Source: CAYPZT01 sp964415435
GTDB lineage: Bacteria > Patescibacteriota > Microgenomatia > UBA1406 > GWC2-37-13
DNA length: 7,224 nucleotides
Direction of reading: 5' to 3'
NCBI GenBank assembly: GCA_964415435.1
Contig: CAYPZT010000041.1
Span: forward strand, 1-7,224
Part shown: positions 5,194 through 7,224 of the stretch, piece by piece
Position numbering within the stretch: the first letter of the stretch is position 1
How the letters are laid out: every line of letters starts with the position of its first letter
Made by a program: the position numbers and the translations under genes
The notes under the pieces: generated by a model
The model's input: only the letters and a program-made list of their open reading frames with translations
Databases searched by the model: none
What the model was told of the DNA's origin: nothing

Positions 5194-5222
5194 ATAATAG
5201 AACTGCGGGGCCCTGTCCCCAA
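5194..5222 (-). promoter_or_regulatory. Promoter of the DUF2007-like gene
   Basis: On the minus strand TTGGGG (5222-5217; first three bases match) and TATTAT (5199-5194; five of six) are 17 bases apart. Predicted initiation is near 5187-5188, at an in-frame TTG, or 14-15 bases before the ATG at 5173. Confidence 0.45.
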
Positions 5223-5277
5223 GACACATTATGAAGATGCGCCCTAAAAAGTTTCACACTTTTGTAAGAAATTCTGG

Positions 5278-5311
5278 TTGCTTTTACAGGCAATATGTCA
5301 TACAGTATAGA
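5278..5311 (+). promoter_or_regulatory. Promoter region of the NlpE-like gene
   Basis: Two overlapping readings exist. TTGCTT (5278-5283), 17 bases, TACAGT (5301-5306) puts initiation exactly at the ATG at 5313, leaderless like its neighbours. TTTACA (5283-5288), 17 bases, TATAGA (5306-5311) is the better consensus match but would start inside the gene, favouring Met-5 at 5325. Mapping the 5' end would decide the start codon. Confidence 0.5.
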
Positions 5312-5312
5312 T

Positions 5313-5786
5313 ATGAACAGATACATGCTCATTCTTGTTGCGGTCCTGCTTCTTCTTGGAGGTTACATGCTCGTTTCTCAGAAAAAAACCACTTCTATTT
5401 CAGAAGACGCCGCGATGGTGTCTCCTCAAGTTGAGGAGAGTACGGGTACAGCCTTGGGAACGTTCAAGGGGGATTTGCCGTGTGCCGATTGTAGCGCTCT
5501 TGAAACCGAACTTACCCTCACTCAAAAAGATGCGGCGACTGCCGAAGGAACTTATACCCTGACCGAGACCTATGTCGGTAAAGGAGACCCTCTGACTTCG
5601 ACTGGAGAATGGACTACGGTCCGAGGAACACCAACAGATGCAGATGCGGTGGTGTACGAACTGAATCCGGATAATCCTGCGGAGGTTCAGTATTACCTTA
5701 AGGTAAGTGATACTGAACTCAAAATGCTCGACAATGATAAGAACGAAATTCAGGGACCGTTCAACTACATCCTCACTAAGGTCTAG
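5313..5786 (+). CDS. Membrane-anchored NlpE-like (N-terminal domain) protein
   Basis: A protein of 157 residues. Residues 5-21 are a hydrophobic anchor or signal, without the L-x-x-C lipobox that NlpE lipoproteins carry, so it is probably held by an uncleaved helix and faces outward. A Ser/Thr/Glu-rich linker (25-47) leads to an NlpE N-terminal domain: G-T-F-K-G-D-L-P-C-A-D-C (49-60, C57 and C60 as the CxxC), E-T-E-L-T-L-T, then G-T-Y-T-L-T-E-T-Y-V-G-K-G-D and a T-S-T-G-E-W turn (95-100), and Y-Y-L-K-V-S-D-T-E-L-K-M-L-D (127-140). In enteric bacteria NlpE is an outer-membrane lipoprotein linked to copper and to surface sensing through Cpx; neither an outer membrane nor Cpx is expected here, so only the domain is claimed. 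I start at 5313, ahead of the anchor, and not at the upstream ATG at 5295, which overlaps the promoter. Confidence 0.88.
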   Translation: MNRYMLILVAVLLLLGGYMLVSQKKTTSISEDAAMVSPQVEESTGTALGTFKGDLPCADCSALETELTLTQKDAATAEGTYTLTETYVGKGDPLTSTGEWTTVRGTPTDADAVVYELNPDNPAEVQYYLKVSDTELKMLDNDKNEIQGPFNYILTKV

Positions 5787-5812
5787 TGACTGTCCGTCTC
5801 AAACTGCCTCAT

Positions 5813-5842
5813 TTGCATTTTTAATCTTATAGTAGTATATTA
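5813..5842 (+). promoter_or_regulatory. Likely promoter of the proline-rich anchored protein
   Basis: TTGCAT (5813-5818), an 18-base spacer and TATATT (5837-5842) fit a sigma70 promoter, giving a leader of about 14 bases. A weaker alternative is TAGATA at 5851-5856, 6 bases before the ATG, matching the leaderless spacing of other genes here. Confidence 0.45.
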
Positions 5843-5847
5843 CTACT
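5831..5847. promoter_or_regulatory. Palindrome over the -10 box, possible operator
   Basis: AGTAGTA-TAT-TACTACT is a perfect inverted repeat with 7-base arms and a 3-base centre. It overlaps the proposed TATATT -10 box, a typical operator position for a dimeric repressor. It is AT-rich and lacks a T-run, so a terminator for the upstream gene is unlikely. No regulator gene is visible nearby. Confidence 0.4.
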
Positions 5848-5862
5848 TATTAGATACGTATT

Positions 5863-6495
5863 ATGAACAGAAAGACAGTAAGCATTATTGGTGGAGGCCT
5901 GGTAGCATTCGGACTGACTGCTTATTTCTTTGGCTTTATGGCGGGCGAGGGTTCAGCGAAAAACAGTTTGGAAGCCCGAAGACCAGTCGCTCCACTCATG
6001 GTTCCTGTTACCCCAAGAGGTGGCGCCCAAAGACCAACTCCTCGTCCAGATATATCACAATCACAACCCACACCTGATCCTTATGCCATTTATCTCGGAA
6101 TCACTGATACAGACCCTACCAAATCCTGCAGTGTGCACTTGGATAAAACTAATGATTTCCCAGGTATAGACGAACAAACCGAGATAAGAAGGGGAAAGTC
6201 ACGTGTCATCCTGCCTCCGGGGGGAAGATTTGTAAATCGATTGGGTGAGGAGATGGAATGCGTAATGCAGATTGCAGGAGCTGATGAGAACGGGAATATT
6301 ATCTATCGACCTGTCCTTCTACCCCCTCTTGAGCAACCTTTGAATCTTAATAGGCCTTCAAACATACCTTCCGAAGAGGATCATGACATTAGACTTGCTC
6401 AGAAACTTGACGATATTTTACAAGAAAAAGGACTTGATCCTAAGAGATTTGGTGGAGAAAACCATATAAGCTATGGCCACGGACGACGCGCATAA
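5863..6495 (+). CDS. Membrane-anchored protein of unknown function with proline-rich linker
   Basis: I do not recognise this 210-residue protein. Residues 5-27 form one N-terminal membrane helix, with M-N-R-K before it, so the rest probably lies outside the cell. Residues 39-73 are a Pro/Arg/Thr-rich flexible linker. A small domain follows (74-152), mostly strands, with G-I-T-D-T-D-P-T-K-S-C (79-89), G-K-S-R-V-I-L-P-P-G-G-R-F (111-123) and E-C-V-M-Q (132-136). C89 and C133 could form its single disulfide. The C-terminus (170-195) is an acidic helix, and the end is Gly/His-rich. The shape, anchor plus linker plus small disulfide domain, is that of a surface or wall-associated protein. Start chosen at 5863 because the helix begins there. 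Upstream lies a possible operator; downstream the HAD gene has its own -10 element. Confidence 0.75.
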   Translation: MNRKTVSIIGGGLVAFGLTAYFFGFMAGEGSAKNSLEARRPVAPLMVPVTPRGGAQRPTPRPDISQSQPTPDPYAIYLGITDTDPTKSCSVHLDKTNDFPGIDEQTEIRRGKSRVILPPGGRFVNRLGEEMECVMQIAGADENGNIIYRPVLLPPLEQPLNLNRPSNIPSEEDHDIRLAQKLDDILQEKGLDPKRFGGENHISYGHGRRA

Positions 6496-6507
6496 CTTCA
6501 ATTAGTG

Positions 6508-6513
6508 TATTAT
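6508..6513 (+). promoter_or_regulatory. -10 element of the HAD phosphatase gene
   Basis: TATTAT (five of six) lies 7 bases before the ATG at 6521, so the transcript would be leaderless or nearly so. No good -35 is visible; the region overlaps the last codons and stop of the preceding gene. Confidence 0.5.
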
Positions 6514-6520
6514 TGAACAC

Positions 6521-7153
6521 ATGATAAAAGCGGTCCTCTTCGATTGTGATGGTGTACTCATCAACTCCTTTGAGGCAAATTTTATTCATTACACCGGGCT
6601 CCTTCATCATATTGGTGTTCGTGAAATTTCTCGCGAGGAATACTCAAAAATATTCCATCTTTCACTTCGCGATAATCTCAAACGCCTTATGAAAGGCAGG
6701 TCCGTCGAAGAAATACAAAAAGCTTTTGATTGGGCTGTTAATCGTGCAAAAACTGTTTATCGTCATGACCTCCTTAAAACACCAAAAGGTTTGAAAAAAA
6801 CTATAGAAACACTTCACGGAAAATATGTACTGGCAGTTGTCACAAGCCGGATGCGAGGCAGAGTGTTTGGAGTTCCAATACTGAGCCCTTTTGAAAAATA
6901 TTTCAAGGTCGGTGTTTACTACGAAGATACGGAAAAGCATAAGCCTGACCCTGAACCGCTTCTTCTTGCCGCAACGAGGTTGAATCTTAAACCTGAAGAG
7001 TGTGTCTATGTCGGAGACGCTAAAACGGATCAACTCGCCGCTGAGGCGGCAGGAATGAAGATAATTATATACTCCAAGACAAAACCTGATGATGATACTC
7101 CCTGGACATCAAAATTTAGCGATATTCCCCATCTTATAGGAACGCTCTTCTAA
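6521..7153 (+). CDS. HAD-superfamily phosphatase (phosphoglycolate phosphatase/PpaX-like)
   Basis: Cytoplasmic phosphohydrolase of 210 residues, the usual length for a HAD enzyme with a helical cap. All four motifs are present. Motif I is F-D-C-D-G-V-L (7-13), with nucleophile D8 and general acid D10. Motif II is V-V-T-S-R (106-110), with T108. Motif III is K141 in H-K-P-D-P-E-P. Motif IV is V-G-D-A-K-T-D (164-170), with D166 and D170 for the magnesium ion. Residues about 15-85 form the helical C1 cap that sets substrate choice. Subfamily resemblance is to phosphoglycolate phosphatase, pyrophosphatase PpaX and beta-phosphoglucomutase-like enzymes; the substrate cannot be told from sequence. 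Activity is very likely, since no key residue is missing. It converges with the partial gene at the right edge, 16 bases away. Confidence 0.93.
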   Translation: MIKAVLFDCDGVLINSFEANFIHYTGLLHHIGVREISREEYSKIFHLSLRDNLKRLMKGRSVEEIQKAFDWAVNRAKTVYRHDLLKTPKGLKKTIETLHGKYVLAVVTSRMRGRVFGVPILSPFEKYFKVGVYYEDTEKHKPDPEPLLLAATRLNLKPEECVYVGDAKTDQLAAEAAGMKIIIYSKTKPDDDTPWTSKFSDIPHLIGTLF

Positions 7154-7176
7154 AAAAGGCTGCTGTATGTTAGCCT
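7152..7176 (-). terminator. Small intrinsic terminator of the right-edge gene
   Basis: On the minus strand AGGCT (7176-7172) pairs with AGCCT (7161-7157) around a 10-base loop and runs straight into six T residues (7157-7152). The stop codon of the edge gene overlaps the hairpin. The stem is only 5 bp, so efficiency may be modest. It also serves to keep the transcript out of the convergent HAD gene. Confidence 0.5.
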
Positions 7177-7224
7177 GCTCTGCGAATAAATGTAGCAACA
7201 TCGAGTGGCTCACCTGTCTCAGGG
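7170..7224 (-). CDS. C-terminal fragment, possibly FtsZ
   Basis: A minus-strand frame enters at the window edge and ends at TAA 7172-7170, giving 17 codons: P-E-T-G-E-P-L-D-V-A-T-F-I-R-R-A-G. The block L-D-V-A-T-F-I-R-R closely resembles the conserved C-terminal peptide of FtsZ (typically L-D-I-P-A-F-L-R-R), which binds FtsA and other division proteins. A terminator directly after the stop supports a genuine gene end. Seventeen residues are too few for a firm identification. Confidence 0.45.
   Translation of the reverse strand, partial: PETGEPLDVATFIRRAG

Noticed and set aside
5174..5332. Extension of the DUF2007-like frame to an ATG at 5332
   Set aside because: It overlaps the start of the NlpE-like gene and both promoters, and the extra residues do not look like the family.
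1..7224. CRISPR array, tRNA, rRNA, insertion sequence or phage genes
   Set aside because: No regularly spaced repeats, no cloverleaf or rRNA-like segments, and no transposase, integrase or phage structural motifs were found on either strand.

Overview
The window looks like a piece of a Patescibacteria (Candidate Phyla Radiation) chromosome, probably Parcubacteria-like. This is an inference from gene content: a signal-peptide pilin-like protein with two C-terminal membrane helices of the kind common in that group, a SpoIID/LytB amidase-enhancer protein fused to a long coiled coil, many short single-copy genes without Shine-Dalgarno sites, and several proteins that I cannot place in a characterised family. 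The standard genetic code reads cleanly and base composition is fairly even.

Layout. At the left edge, a truncated small membrane protein (1-67, minus) and a pilin-like protein (113-691, minus) point left. They are divided by a compact divergent promoter from a 561-residue secreted coiled-coil/SpoIID protein (753-2438, plus). A thioredoxin (2494-2817, plus) follows with its own strong promoter and meets, tail to tail, a small unknown protein (2821-3249, minus). Next on the minus strand is a 403-residue unknown protein with a Cys/His-rich, probably zinc-binding tail (3275-4486). Its 5' leader carries a cobalamin (B12) riboswitch aptamer (4526-4657) and a candidate expression platform (4492-4525). 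Upstream of that lie a one-helix membrane protein (4686-4928) and a DUF2007-like protein (about 4934-5173), both minus. The right side is plus strand: an NlpE-like membrane-anchored protein (5313-5786), a membrane-anchored proline-rich unknown (5863-6495) preceded by a palindrome over its likely -10 box, and a HAD phosphatase (6521-7153). The right edge holds the last 17 codons of a minus-strand gene whose end resembles the FtsZ C-terminal peptide, followed by a small intrinsic terminator.

Two themes stand out. First, most genes have a TATAAT-like hexamer 6-8 bases before the start codon, which puts transcription initiation at or within a couple of bases of the start codon. This suggests that leaderless mRNAs are the rule here. 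Second, the clear exception is the 403-residue gene, whose roughly 185-base leader contains the B12 aptamer. A B12 riboswitch in front of a gene that is neither a recognisable B12 transporter, a B12 biosynthesis gene nor a ribonucleotide reductase is the most interesting observation in the window.

Functionally the rest is mostly cell envelope: pilus-like surface protein, peptidoglycan remodelling, membrane-anchored extracytoplasmic proteins and possibly cell division. A cytoplasmic thioredoxin and a HAD hydrolase are the only clear housekeeping enzymes.
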